From Tepidibacter mesophilus (GTDB lineage Bacteria; Bacillota; Clostridia; Peptostreptococcales; Peptostreptococcaceae), in NCBI RefSeq assembly GCF_002724055.1, contig NZ_BDQY01000002.1:186001-250000 (forward strand): a DNA stretch of 64,000 bases, given 5' to 3'. A program made the position numbers and the translations under genes. Of the stretch, positions 44,895 through 53,251 are shown piece after piece. The notes beneath the pieces were generated by a model. It was not told the DNA's origin and did not search any database. It saw only the letters and a list, made by a program, of their open reading frames with translations. Position 1 is the first letter of the stretch. Each line of letters begins with the position of its first letter.

Positions 44895-45383
44895 ATGAAA
44901 AAAATAGCAGTATATCCAGGTAGTTTTGATCCAATAACTAATGGACATTTAGATATAATAAAAAGAGCATCTAAGCTATTTGATAAATTAATAGTAGCTG
45001 TTTTATATAATTCTAGTAAGAATTCTTTATTCACATTTGAAGAAAGAGTAGAACTTATAAAAGAAGTTGTTAAAGATATAGATAATGTAGAGGTAGATAG
45101 TTTTACAGGTCTTTTAATAGATTATTGTAATGATAAAAAGGTTAATGCTATAATAAGAGGATTAAGAGCTGTTTCTGATTTTGAATATGAGCTTCAAATG
45201 GCTCAAATGAATAGACAATTAAATCAAAATATAGAAACTGTTATACTTACAACTAGTACAAAATACTCTTTTATAAGCTCTTCTTTAATAAAAGAAGTAG
45301 GAAAATTTAGAGGAGATATATCGGAATTAGTTCCAAACAATGTATCAAAACAGGTATACAAAAAATTACATGGGGGGGATTAA
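44895..45383 (+). CDS. coaD: Pantetheine-phosphate adenylyltransferase
   Basis: Fourth step of CoA synthesis from pantothenate: adenylates 4'-phosphopantetheine. The 162-residue enzyme has [16 protein letters not shown] with the T/HxGH nucleotidyl-transfer motif, [14 protein letters not shown], and YSFISSS. ATG at 44895 has GGGAGG 10 bases upstream, overlapping the rsmD end; the earlier GTG/ATG frame is not needed. CoaBC is also encoded in this window. Confidence 0.97.
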   Translation: MKKIAVYPGSFDPITNGHLDIIKRASKLFDKLIVAVLYNSSKNSLFTFEERVELIKEVVKDIDNVEVDSFTGLLIDYCNDKKVNAIIRGLRAVSDFEYELQMAQMNRQLNQNIETVILTTSTKYSFISSSLIKEVGKFRGDISELVPNNVSKQVYKKLHGGD

Positions 45384-45385
45384 TC

Positions 45386-45823
45386 TTGGAACTATTAAGA
45401 CTAATAGAAGAAATAGAAGATTTAGTAGAGGAAAGTTCTGGAATTCCATTTGGGAATAAAGTTTTTGTAGACAAAAAACAGTTTTTAGAAATAATAAAAG
45501 AAATAAGACTTCAGCTACCTGATGAAATAAAACAAGCAGAATGGATAAATACAGAAAGACAAAGGATACTAGCAGAAGCTCAACAAGAGGCAGATGCTAT
45601 AGTTGAAAATACTAAGTCGTACATGCAAGAACAGGTTGAAGAAAGTGAAGTTATAAAAGAAGCTCAAAAACAAGCAGAAAAAATAATACAGCAGGCTCAA
45701 AGCACGTCTAAAGAAATAAGAAGAGGCGCAAAAGAATATGCGGATAATATACTTGGAAAAGTTCAATCAGATTTAGAAAATATAACCCAAGTAATAGCAG
45801 TTAATAGAGAAGAATTAAAATAG
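45386..45823 (+). CDS. Coiled-coil protein of unknown function (ATP-synthase-b-like helix)
   Basis: A 145-residue, charged, predominantly helical protein. After a 60-residue start (ELLRLIEEIEDLVEESS and KVFVDKKQFLEIIKEIRLQLPDEI) it becomes a long coiled coil rich in A/E/Q/K, resembling the b subunit of ATP synthase or DivIVA tails without a membrane segment. The start is TTG after GGGGGGGAT, 2 bases after coaD. It is often annotated only as a hypothetical or ATPase-like protein; the role is unknown. Confidence 0.75.
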   Translation: MELLRLIEEIEDLVEESSGIPFGNKVFVDKKQFLEIIKEIRLQLPDEIKQAEWINTERQRILAEAQQEADAIVENTKSYMQEQVEESEVIKEAQKQAEKIIQQAQSTSKEIRRGAKEYADNILGKVQSDLENITQVIAVNREELK

Positions 45824-45846
45824 GGAATTATATATTATTTAACTAC

Positions 45847-45904
45847 AAAATGATGGTTATTAAAATATATCTAAATGAGTTAATATTTTAGTAACCATCA
45901 TTTT
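45847..45904. terminator. Hairpin between coaD operon and ylbJ
   Basis: AAAATGATGGTTA plus TAAAATAT on the left (45847-45868) pair with ATATTTTA and TAACCATCATTTT on the right (45883-45904). It lies between convergent genes and is A/T flanked on both sides. Confidence 0.75.
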
Positions 45905-45930
45905 AAAATTAAGGAAATATATAATTTTGA

Positions 45931-45966
45931 ATATGTGAATCAATGTGTAACATTAGACGAATTTTT
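45931..45966 (+). repeat. Dispersed repeat, right-end fragment E, overlapping ylbJ 3' end
   Basis: ATGTGAATCAATGTGTAAC then TTAGACGAATTTT resembles the right end of copies A and B. On the minus strand it encodes the last residues of YlbJ (SSNVTH) and its stop. Confidence 0.45.
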
Positions 45967-47148
45967 TTTATACCTATTACTAATATATGAAAGTATATAT
46001 ACTAATAAAATAAATACAAAAAATATATTATTATTAAAAGGAATATTAGTAAAAAAATTATCAATGTATATATTATAATAAATAGAATTGTTAAAAGTTT
46101 GTATATCTAAACTGTTTTTAAATAAAGGATAAAGAAGAAAACAAAATAAAAATGAATTGACACCATGCAGAAATTTACCAAATATATAAATATGTATATT
46201 AACATCAGTGCTAGATAAAAAATTACAACATTGAGCAAGGATTGATATTCCGCTAAAGGATATTATGAATGTACAAAGGCAAATCTTAAATATTAAAGAA
46301 GGTCCACTCAATAACGATATATTATTACAACCTATTGTTATCTCGAATAGCCCACTTATAAATGCTTGAATAACTTCAATTGATATATTAAATGGATGAA
46401 GAAATACAAATAATATAGAACTTATCAAATCTATGAATTTTAATAAAATAAGTATTTTGAATAATACAGAAAATACTATAACGAATCCACATACTATTAA
46501 TAGTGTGTTTATTCCATTTCTAACTGAATCTCCAAATATAGAATAAAATCCTTTTTCTTCATTTTCATAAAATAGTATTTTTTTTAACCTATTAAGTATG
46601 CTTGTGTTGTTATAAATTTTGATGTCTGATGAAGTATTGTAAAATCTAAATAAAATACCTATGCTCAATGCTCCTATATAGTGGCATAAAAGTATGAAGT
46701 AACCTATTTTGGCATTGTTAAACATACCTATTCCAACAGAACCCACTATGAATAATGGACCCGATGTAGAACAAAATGAGGCTAATCTTTGAGCTTCTAT
46801 TTTTGATATTTCATTGTTGAGTCTAAGATTTGATACAAGTTTTGAACCTATAGGGTATCCAGAGAGTATGGAAATAGCAAATATTAGTGAACTCTTGCCT
46901 GGTACATTAAAAAGTATCCGAGATGGCTTTTCTAAGAATACACCTAGAATATCTATAACTTTTAAATTTATTAATAGATTAGCTCCTATTAAAAAAGGAA
47001 GAAGTGAAGGAATTAATATATCAATACATATATCCATTCCTACTTGTGCAGCCTCTATAGACTCTTTAGGAAACAAAACTATATTTATTATAAAAAATAA
47101 AACTATTATCCCTGGGAGTACAGATTTTAGTAATCTTGAATTTTTCAT
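45940..47148 (-). CDS. ylbJ: Sporulation integral membrane protein YlbJ
   Basis: A 402-residue membrane protein with about eight to ten hydrophobic segments and the nucleoside-recognition (Gate) type motifs PSLLPFLIGANLL and SGYPIGSKLVSNLR; FCSTSGPLFIVGSVG matches YlbJ. In Bacillus, ylbJ is a mother-cell gene needed for heat-resistant spores and lies beside coaD, as here. GGAGG precedes ATG. The C-terminal few codons overlap repeat-like DNA. Confidence 0.92.
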   Translation of the reverse strand: MKNSRLLKSVLPGIIVLFFIINIVLFPKESIEAAQVGMDICIDILIPSLLPFLIGANLLINLKVIDILGVFLEKPSRILFNVPGKSSLIFAISILSGYPIGSKLVSNLRLNNEISKIEAQRLASFCSTSGPLFIVGSVGIGMFNNAKIGYFILLCHYIGALSIGILFRFYNTSSDIKIYNNTSILNRLKKILFYENEEKGFYSIFGDSVRNGINTLLIVCGFVIVFSVLFKILILLKFIDLISSILFVFLHPFNISIEVIQAFISGLFEITIGCNNISLLSGPSLIFKICLCTFIISFSGISILAQCCNFLSSTDVNIHIYIFGKFLHGVNSFLFCFLLYPLFKNSLDIQTFNNSIYYNIYIDNFFTNIPFNNNIFFVFILLVYILSYISNRYKKNSSNVTH

Positions 47149-47271
47149 ATAAACGCCTCCAAAACATTAATCTAAGATAATTATATTAAAGTATTTGTTT
47201 ATGTATGAATTTAAAATAAAGTTAAAATTAAGATGATTTTGTCAAAAAATAATAGTTTAACTAATGAAGTA

Positions 47272-47280
47272 TGATATAAT
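47272..47280 (+). promoter_or_regulatory. Extended -10 promoter upstream of cheX
   Basis: TGATATAAT matches TGnTATAAT, about 58 bases before the cheX ATG. No clear -35. Confidence 0.55.
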
Positions 47281-47337
47281 TATAAGAAAAAAGATATATT
47301 TATATATAAATACATCTTTGTAAAGAGGTGACAATAT

Positions 47338-47796
47338 ATGGGTTCGAAAGTTATAAATCATTTTTTAAATTCGGTTTTAGACATAATGCCTCAATTAGGA
47401 TTTAGCAATATACAAAAAAAAGATATTTTAGTTAAGGAAAGCAGTATTAAGGTACACGGTGTAATGTTGAATCTAGGCGTTGTGGGAGATATAAAAGGAA
47501 ATGTAATTTATAATATGAGTGAAAATGATGCAAAAAAGATAGCTTCTAAGATGATGATGGGAATGCCGGTATTAGAATTTGACAATATGGCTCAAAGTGC
47601 TATATCTGAATTATCTAATATGCTTACAGCAAAGGCTAGTATAAATCTTGAAAAAGAAGGAATAAATACTAATATATCTACACCTACATTAACTTATGGA
47701 AGTGAATTTGAAGTTAAGACTAATACGGATAAAATAGTATCTAGTGAAGTTTTAGTAGATGATATATCTATTAAAGTCAATATTGCTTTTGAGTAA
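47338..47796 (+). CDS. cheX: CheX-like chemotaxis phosphatase
   Basis: A 152-residue CheC/CheX-fold protein. The phosphatase motif ExxN is present in SAISELSNMLTAKAS; it would place Glu and Asn to dephosphorylate CheY-P. NVIYNMSENDAKKIASKMM is the family helix. AGAGGTGAC precedes ATG. No other chemotaxis gene is near; stand-alone CheX is common in Clostridia. Confidence 0.9.
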   Translation: MGSKVINHFLNSVLDIMPQLGFSNIQKKDILVKESSIKVHGVMLNLGVVGDIKGNVIYNMSENDAKKIASKMMMGMPVLEFDNMAQSAISELSNMLTAKASINLEKEGINTNISTPTLTYGSEFEVKTNTDKIVSSEVLVDDISIKVNIAFE

Positions 47797-47801
47797 ACAA
47801 G

Positions 47802-47837
47802 AAGCAGCTAACATAAATTGTTAGGTGTTTTCTTTTT
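47802..47837 (+). terminator. Probable terminator of cheX
   Basis: A stem AAGCAGCTAAC / GTTAGGTGTTT with one mismatch and one G-U, followed by TCTTTTT. Confidence 0.55.
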
Positions 47838-47920
47838 AGATATAAAATTAAGATTTTATTTGATTTTAGAAAGTATTGATTTGGATATATTTAAAAATGA
47901 AGACTTTTCCATGGGTAATA

Positions 47921-47929
47921 TGATATAAT
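47921..47929 (+). promoter_or_regulatory. Extended -10 promoter of the sensor/HTH gene
   Basis: TGATATAAT, identical to that upstream of cheX and lspA, about 70 bases before the start. Confidence 0.55.
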
Positions 47930-47996
47930 TTTAAAAAATATACTTATATACATTAATTTAACATTTGAAATAAAAGAATAGAAAGAGGTTATGAGT

Positions 47997-48605
47997 GTGA
48001 TGTTAACAAAAGTAAATGAAGATATACAAAAAACTTGTGAAAATATATCGAAGTTACTAGATGTTGAGGTTACTTTAGTTGACTCTAATTTAGTTAGAAT
48101 AGCTGGAACTGGAGAATTTAAACAAAAAATCGGTACCAGTATAGATAAAAATTCTATATACTCTCATGTTTTGGAAACTGGAGAAGTATACATTATGGAT
48201 GAAAAATATGATAGTGAAAAATGTGTACAATGCAATCAAAGATATTACTGTAAAGAAATTGCAGATATATGTTGTCCTATTCAAATTGATGATGTTGTAA
48301 TAGGAGTAATAGGGCTTGTAGCTTTTGATGAAAATCAAAGAAACATGATGCTTTTAAAAAAGAGTGAGCTAATGCTTTTTATATCAAATATAGCTGATTT
48401 GATGTCTTTAAAACTTAAGGGAATAGATAATGTTGATTATCAAAATGATAAAATAAGTTCTTTTGAAGAGCTAGAAAAAAAAGAAATTTTAAAAGCTATA
48501 AAAAAGTATGGAAACAATACAGATGGAATGAAAAAAACAGCAGATGCTTTGAATATAGGGATAGCTACTCTTTATAGAAAAATAAAAAAGTATGATATAA
48601 AGTAA
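47997..48605 (+). CDS. Cys-cluster GAF-like sensor with Fis-type helix-turn-helix
   Basis: A stand-alone regulator of about 202 residues. The N-terminal 140 residues look like the GAF-like sensory domain found in some clostridial sigma-54 activators, with a tight cysteine set C-x2-C-x5-C-x6-C-C (residues 76-93) that could bind metal or an iron-sulfur cluster. The C-terminal 45 residues form a Fis-type HTH ending ALNIGIATLYRKIKKY. There is no AAA+ domain, so it cannot drive sigma-54 polymerase. GTG at 47997 sits 8 bases from GAGG; ATG at 47991 is too close and ATG at 48000 is possible. Target unknown. Confidence 0.75.
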   Translation: MMLTKVNEDIQKTCENISKLLDVEVTLVDSNLVRIAGTGEFKQKIGTSIDKNSIYSHVLETGEVYIMDEKYDSEKCVQCNQRYYCKEIADICCPIQIDDVVIGVIGLVAFDENQRNMMLLKKSELMLFISNIADLMSLKLKGIDNVDYQNDKISSFEELEKKEILKAIKKYGNNTDGMKKTADALNIGIATLYRKIKKYDIK

Positions 48606-48783
48606 AAAATTAAATCCGATTCAAAAGCTGTGAAATTCTTATTTTTCAGATAAAATAATTAATGTACAGTTTATATAGAAAATGAAGTTCATAAATGAAT
48701 ATATACTTGTACTTAAGGACAAAATTAGTAATAAGTATATTATTATGGATTTAATTATTCAAATAAACTGGAGGAATAAAATT

Positions 48784-49884
48784 TTGAACAAAGATGTTTT
48801 ATCTGAAAAACAAGGCATATTTATAATTATATTGTTTTTAATAGCTACATCTACAAATATAATAACAGGTTCAAGTGGGAAAAATGATTTGTGGATGGTT
48901 ATAATACTAGGATTTTTAGCTACTTTACCAATAGCTATGATATGTGCTAGGTTATGTGATCTATTTCCTGGGAAAGACTTATACGATATATCATTAATTT
49001 GCTATGGAAAAACTTTCGGAAAGTTTATGATATTCATATATATAATCTACTGTATTCATGTAGAATTATACGTTATATTAGATTATGCTTTTTTTGTTAA
49101 TATAGTTGCGGCTTCAGATACTCCTAAGATAGTATCAGTTATAATACTTATGTTATTAGGAAACTGGATTATAAGATATAAAAATGAAATATTAGCCAAT
49201 TGGTCTAAATTTTTTTTTATATTTTTTATATTTTATATATTCTTAGGTATAGCTTTTATGATTCCTGATATGAATGTACAAAATCTATTCCCTGTACTTT
49301 ATAACGGAGTAGGTCCTATTATAAAGGCTACTTTTGGAGTTGTTTCATTTCCATTTGCTCAAATAATAGTGTTTACCATATATTGTTCTGGATTTGAAAA
49401 AAATGCATCGGCATGGAAAATATATATTATAAGTTTAGCAGTCGGTGCACTTCTTATATTGATGAATTCTGTTGCTGGACTTATGGTTTTGGGTGCTGAT
49501 GGTATAAATTCTACATATTTTTCTTCTTATGATGCATTTGCTAGAATTAATATAGGTAATTTTATTCAACGATTTGAAAGTTTATCAGCCATTATATATA
49601 CATTAGGAGTTTTTATGAAATCTAGTATATATTTATTATGTATTACAAAAGGTATTGGGAAGTTGTTTGATTTTGAAGAATACAATTTTATAACTACTTT
49701 ATCATGTTTGATTATAATCAATATGTCTAACATTTTACACAAAAATGTAGAGGATAATTTCCATTGGATTTTCAATATATTTCCTTATTATTCATTTTTG
49801 TTTCAGGGAATACTGCCTATTTTTATATGGGTAAGTGCTGAAATTTATATGAAACTTAAGAGTTCTAATACTCGACTTTCTTAA
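48784..49884 (+). CDS. GerAB/GerKB family spore germination permease
   Basis: A 366-residue APC-superfamily membrane protein with about ten transmembrane helices, as in the B subunit of Ger nutrient receptors: LSEKQGIFIIILFLIATS at the start, PFAQIIVFTIYC in the middle. TTG at 48784 with GGAGG 9 bases upstream gives the usual GerAB length; the longer frame from 48682 adds a 34-residue tail without support. GerA-type and GerC lipoprotein genes are not adjacent, so it is an orphan subunit in this window. Confidence 0.85.
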   Translation: MNKDVLSEKQGIFIIILFLIATSTNIITGSSGKNDLWMVIILGFLATLPIAMICARLCDLFPGKDLYDISLICYGKTFGKFMIFIYIIYCIHVELYVILDYAFFVNIVAASDTPKIVSVIILMLLGNWIIRYKNEILANWSKFFFIFFIFYIFLGIAFMIPDMNVQNLFPVLYNGVGPIIKATFGVVSFPFAQIIVFTIYCSGFEKNASAWKIYIISLAVGALLILMNSVAGLMVLGADGINSTYFSSYDAFARINIGNFIQRFESLSAIIYTLGVFMKSSIYLLCITKGIGKLFDFEEYNFITTLSCLIIINMSNILHKNVEDNFHWIFNIFPYYSFLFQGILPIFIWVSAEIYMKLKSSNTRLS

Positions 49885-49942
49885 CTTTCTATAATTTCTG
49901 AATATAGTTTATCAATAAGGGTATTTTAAGTAGTTAGAAATA

Positions 49943-49978
49943 CAGTATGGAATAAAAATCCTATCTGAATTAAGTTTC
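49943..49978 (+). repeat. Second repeat type, copy I
   Basis: ACAGTATGGAATAAAAAT then TATCTGAATTAAG parallels 14566-14600. Located between the GerAB-type stop and its terminator. Confidence 0.5.
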
Positions 49979-49983
49979 GTTTG

Positions 49984-50012
49984 AAAAAAGACTATGGATC
50001 ATAGTCTTTTTT
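49984..50012 (+). terminator. Terminator after the GerAB-type gene
   Basis: AAAAAAGACTATG (49984-49996) pairs with CATAGTCTTTTTT (50000-50012) around GAT. Confidence 0.9.
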
Positions 50013-50028
50013 ACATCTTGCTGTATAA

Positions 50029-50112
50029 ATATTAATAAGCGGATAAAAGTATCAATTATACTAAGTGACGAAGTGTATAAAAAATTTGATGGATATATGA
50101 ATTTGGATTAGA
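50029..50112 (+). repeat. Degenerate dispersed repeat copy F
   Basis: ATTAATAAGCGGATAAAA then TATCAA aligns with the left end of copy A (ATTGATAAATGGATAAAA, TATCAA); the right part is too diverged to align surely. Upstream of topB. Confidence 0.4.
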
Positions 50113-50125
50113 AAGGAACAGTATT

Positions 50126-52300
50126 ATGAAAAAAGTATTGGTTTTGGCTGAAAAACCTTCGGTAGGAAGAGATATAGCCAGAGTTTTAAATTGTAATTTA
50201 GATAAAAATGGATATATAGAAGGTGAAAAATACATTATAACATGGGCCTTTGGACATTTAGTTACATTAGCGGCGCCTGAAAATTATGATGAAAAATATA
50301 AGTCTTGGAAAATGGAAGATCTACCTATGCTTCCTGAACGATTAAAGTTAGTTACTATAAATAAAACACATAGACAATTTAATACAGTAAAAGAACAGAT
50401 GAATAGAGAAGATGTAGGTGAAATAGTAATTGCTACTGATGCAGGTCGTGAAGGTGAGTTGGTAGCAAGATGGATAATAGAAAAAACACATGTAAAAAAA
50501 AGAATAAAGAGACTCTGGATATCATCTGTTACAGATAAAGCTATAAAAGAAGGTTTTAATAATTTGAAACCTGGAAAAGATTATGAGAACCTTTATAAAA
50601 GTGCAACAGCACGTGCAGAATCAGATTGGATTGTGGGAATTAATGCAACTCGAGCATTGACATGTAAATACAATTCGTCTCTTTCTTGTGGAAGAGTTCA
50701 AACTCCTACTCTTTTTATGATATTAAATAGAGAGAACGAAATACAAAGTTTCAAATCTAAGGATTTTTATGGAATAAAAGCTTTTATAAACGATGTGGAA
50801 TTTATATGGCAAGATAAAAAAACTAAAAATGCTAGTGTTTTTGATAAATCAAAATGTGACAATGTAATAAATAATATTAATAACAAAAAAGCTAGAGTTG
50901 TAGATATAATAAAGAAAAAGAAAAAAATATTTGCTCCTGGTCTTTATAATTTAACAGACCTTCAAGCTGATGCAAATAAGATTTATTCTTATTCAGCTAA
51001 AGAAACATTATCTATAATGCAAAGATTATATGAACAACATAAATTATTAACATATCCAAGAACAGATTCAAGATATATATCAGAAGATATCGTAGATACT
51101 TTAAAAGATAGAGTTATGGCTTGTAGAGTAGAAAAGTATTCAAAAGTAGCTTTTAACATTTTGAAAAAAGAAATTAAAATAAATAAAACGTTTGTAGATG
51201 ATTCTAAGGTTTCGGATCACCATGCTATTATTCCAACAGAAGAGTCTAGTGGATTTGCTTCATTGACTGACAAAGAGTTTAAAATATATGATTTGGTTGT
51301 AAAGCGCTTTTTAGCTGTATTAAACAATCCTTTTGAATACGAAAGCATAACTATACAAATTGAAATAGGACAAGAAGTATTTACATCTAAAACTAAAAAA
51401 ATATTATCTTTAGGCTGGAAAAAGGTGTATGAAGATATAGAGACTGATGGTAGTATAGTTAATAATTTGTTAAGTAATTTAAGCATAGGGGATGAGTTTG
51501 GTATATCTAATATACATCAAACTAAAGGTCACACTAATCCTCCTTCAAGATTTGATGAGGGAAGCTTACTTATTGCCATGGAGAATCCTAAAAAATATAT
51601 GTCCAATGAAAATAAAGAATTAATACAGACTATAGAAGAAACTGGCGGACTTGGAACTGTTGCTACAAGAGCTGATATTATAGAAAAATTATATAATAAA
51701 TTTTTGATTGAAAAAAGAGGTAGATACATACATATAACATCAAAGGGAGAGCAACTTTTGAATCTTGTTCCAGATGATTTGAAATCACCGCTATTAACCG
51801 CTAAATGGGAACAAAAGCTCGATCTTATAAGTAAAGGTAAATTAAAAAAAGATGATTTTACCAATGAAATGAGAAGTTATACAAATCTTATAGTTGAGGA
51901 TATAAAAAATAGTGATCAAAAATTTAAGCATGAAAATTTGACTAAAAATAAGTGCCCTGAATGCGGTAAATATATGTTAGAAATTAACTCGAAAAATGGG
52001 AAAATACTTATATGTCAAGATAGAGAATGTGGATATAGACAGAATGTATCTAAAAAGACTAATGCAAGATGTCCTAACTGTTTTAAAAAATTAGAACTTA
52101 AAGGCCAAGGTGAATCTAAAATATTTGTATGCAAATGTGGTCATAAAGAAAAATTATCAAGGTTCAATGAAAGAAAGAAAACGCAAGGTAAGAAGGTAAA
52201 TAAAAAAGATGTGAATAAATATTTAAAGAAACAAAAAACAGAAAATGAACAAGGTCTAAATTCTGCATTAGCAGAAGCTTTGGCTAAATTTAAGAAATAA
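50126..52300 (+). CDS. topB: DNA topoisomerase III
   Basis: Type IA topoisomerase. The 724-residue enzyme has an N-terminal Toprim domain (VLAEKPSVGRDIA, TDAGREGELVAR), the active-site Tyr in TYPRTDSRYIS, SDHHAIIPTEES and C-terminal zinc-ribbon motifs (CPECGKYM, CQDRECGY, CPNCFKK, CKCGHKE). AGAAAGGAA precedes ATG. cvfB follows 19 bases later. Confidence 0.95.
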   Translation: MKKVLVLAEKPSVGRDIARVLNCNLDKNGYIEGEKYIITWAFGHLVTLAAPENYDEKYKSWKMEDLPMLPERLKLVTINKTHRQFNTVKEQMNREDVGEIVIATDAGREGELVARWIIEKTHVKKRIKRLWISSVTDKAIKEGFNNLKPGKDYENLYKSATARAESDWIVGINATRALTCKYNSSLSCGRVQTPTLFMILNRENEIQSFKSKDFYGIKAFINDVEFIWQDKKTKNASVFDKSKCDNVINNINNKKARVVDIIKKKKKIFAPGLYNLTDLQADANKIYSYSAKETLSIMQRLYEQHKLLTYPRTDSRYISEDIVDTLKDRVMACRVEKYSKVAFNILKKEIKINKTFVDDSKVSDHHAIIPTEESSGFASLTDKEFKIYDLVVKRFLAVLNNPFEYESITIQIEIGQEVFTSKTKKILSLGWKKVYEDIETDGSIVNNLLSNLSIGDEFGISNIHQTKGHTNPPSRFDEGSLLIAMENPKKYMSNENKELIQTIEETGGLGTVATRADIIEKLYNKFLIEKRGRYIHITSKGEQLLNLVPDDLKSPLLTAKWEQKLDLISKGKLKKDDFTNEMRSYTNLIVEDIKNSDQKFKHENLTKNKCPECGKYMLEINSKNGKILICQDRECGYRQNVSKKTNARCPNCFKKLELKGQGESKIFVCKCGHKEKLSRFNERKKTQGKKVNKKDVNKYLKKQKTENEQGLNSALAEALAKFKK

Positions 52301-52319
52301 TATATAAAGGAGAGAATAA

Positions 52320-53150
52320 ATGTTTAAATTAGGAGATTTTAATGAATTAGAAGTAGTAAAAGAAAGAGAATTTGGATTCTTTTTGGATTCTGAAGTTGGA
52401 GAGATTCTTCTACCTACAAAGTACGTTCCTGAAGACTTAAAAGTTGGGGATAAGATAAATGTATTTGTATATAAAGATTCTGAGGATAGATATGTAGCTA
52501 CTACAATTACTCCAAAGGCTAGGGTAGGAGATATAGCTTTTTTGGAAGTTAAAGATATCAATCAATATGGAGCATTTGTTGATTGGGGATTGGAAAAAGA
52601 TTTATTAATACCATATAGTCAGCAAAAAGAAACATTGAAGAAAAATAGAAAGTATATTGTTAGCATATATATAGATGACGTGAGTAATAGAATAATAGCA
52701 AGTCAAAAAATAAATAGATATATAGAACAGGAAGATATAGAACTTACAGAAGGTCAGGAAGTAGATTTGATGATATATGAATTTACAGATATGGGTATAA
52801 AAGTTATAATAAATGGAAAATATTTTGGCCTTTTATACAATAATGAGGTATACAAAAATTTAAAAATTGGAGATATCACAAAGGGTTGTGTAAAGAAAAT
52901 CAGAGAAGATAATAAGATAGATGTTACTATCAGAAAAAAAATAAATACTGAAATAGACGAAGCAAAAGCTAAGATAATGGATGAATTGGAAAAATATGAT
53001 GGAGTTTTATACTTAACTGATAAGTCATCTCCTGAACATATAAAAAATAGCTTAGAAATGAGTAAGGGAATGTTTAAAAAGGCTTTAGGGGGGCTTTATA
53101 AGGATGGGTTAGTTAATCTTACTAGTGAAGCTACATATTTAAAAAAATAA
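52320..53150 (+). CDS. cvfB: CvfB-family S1-like RNA-binding protein
   Basis: A 276-residue protein with tandem S1-like OB folds (about residues 1-65, 66-135 and 145-210) and a C-terminal winged helix (EKYDGVLYLTDKSSPEHI then FKKALGGLYKDGLV), the CvfB/YitL architecture. CvfB binds RNA and affects virulence regulators in Staphylococcus; its role here is unknown. AAAGGAGAG precedes ATG. A terminator follows. Confidence 0.9.
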   Translation: MFKLGDFNELEVVKEREFGFFLDSEVGEILLPTKYVPEDLKVGDKINVFVYKDSEDRYVATTITPKARVGDIAFLEVKDINQYGAFVDWGLEKDLLIPYSQQKETLKKNRKYIVSIYIDDVSNRIIASQKINRYIEQEDIELTEGQEVDLMIYEFTDMGIKVIINGKYFGLLYNNEVYKNLKIGDITKGCVKKIREDNKIDVTIRKKINTEIDEAKAKIMDELEKYDGVLYLTDKSSPEHIKNSLEMSKGMFKKALGGLYKDGLVNLTSEATYLKK

Positions 53151-53161
53151 ATTAAAGTGAA

Positions 53162-53196
53162 AATCCTGTTGTATAATATAACAGGATTCTTTTTTT
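53162..53196 (+). terminator. Terminator after cvfB
   Basis: AATCCTGTT (53162-53170) pairs with AACAGGATT (53180-53188), then CTTTTTTTC. Confidence 0.9.
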
Positions 53197-53207
53197 CGTA
53201 AAATATA

Positions 53208-53216
53208 TGTTATAAT
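53208..53216 (+). promoter_or_regulatory. Extended -10 promoter of the ABC-F gene
   Basis: TGTTATAAT matches the TGnTATAAT consensus, 36 bases before the ATG at 53252; the -35 region is T-rich and lacks a consensus box. Confidence 0.55.
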
Positions 53217-53251
53217 ACAATATATTATTGGTAGTAAAGGGATGATTGATT

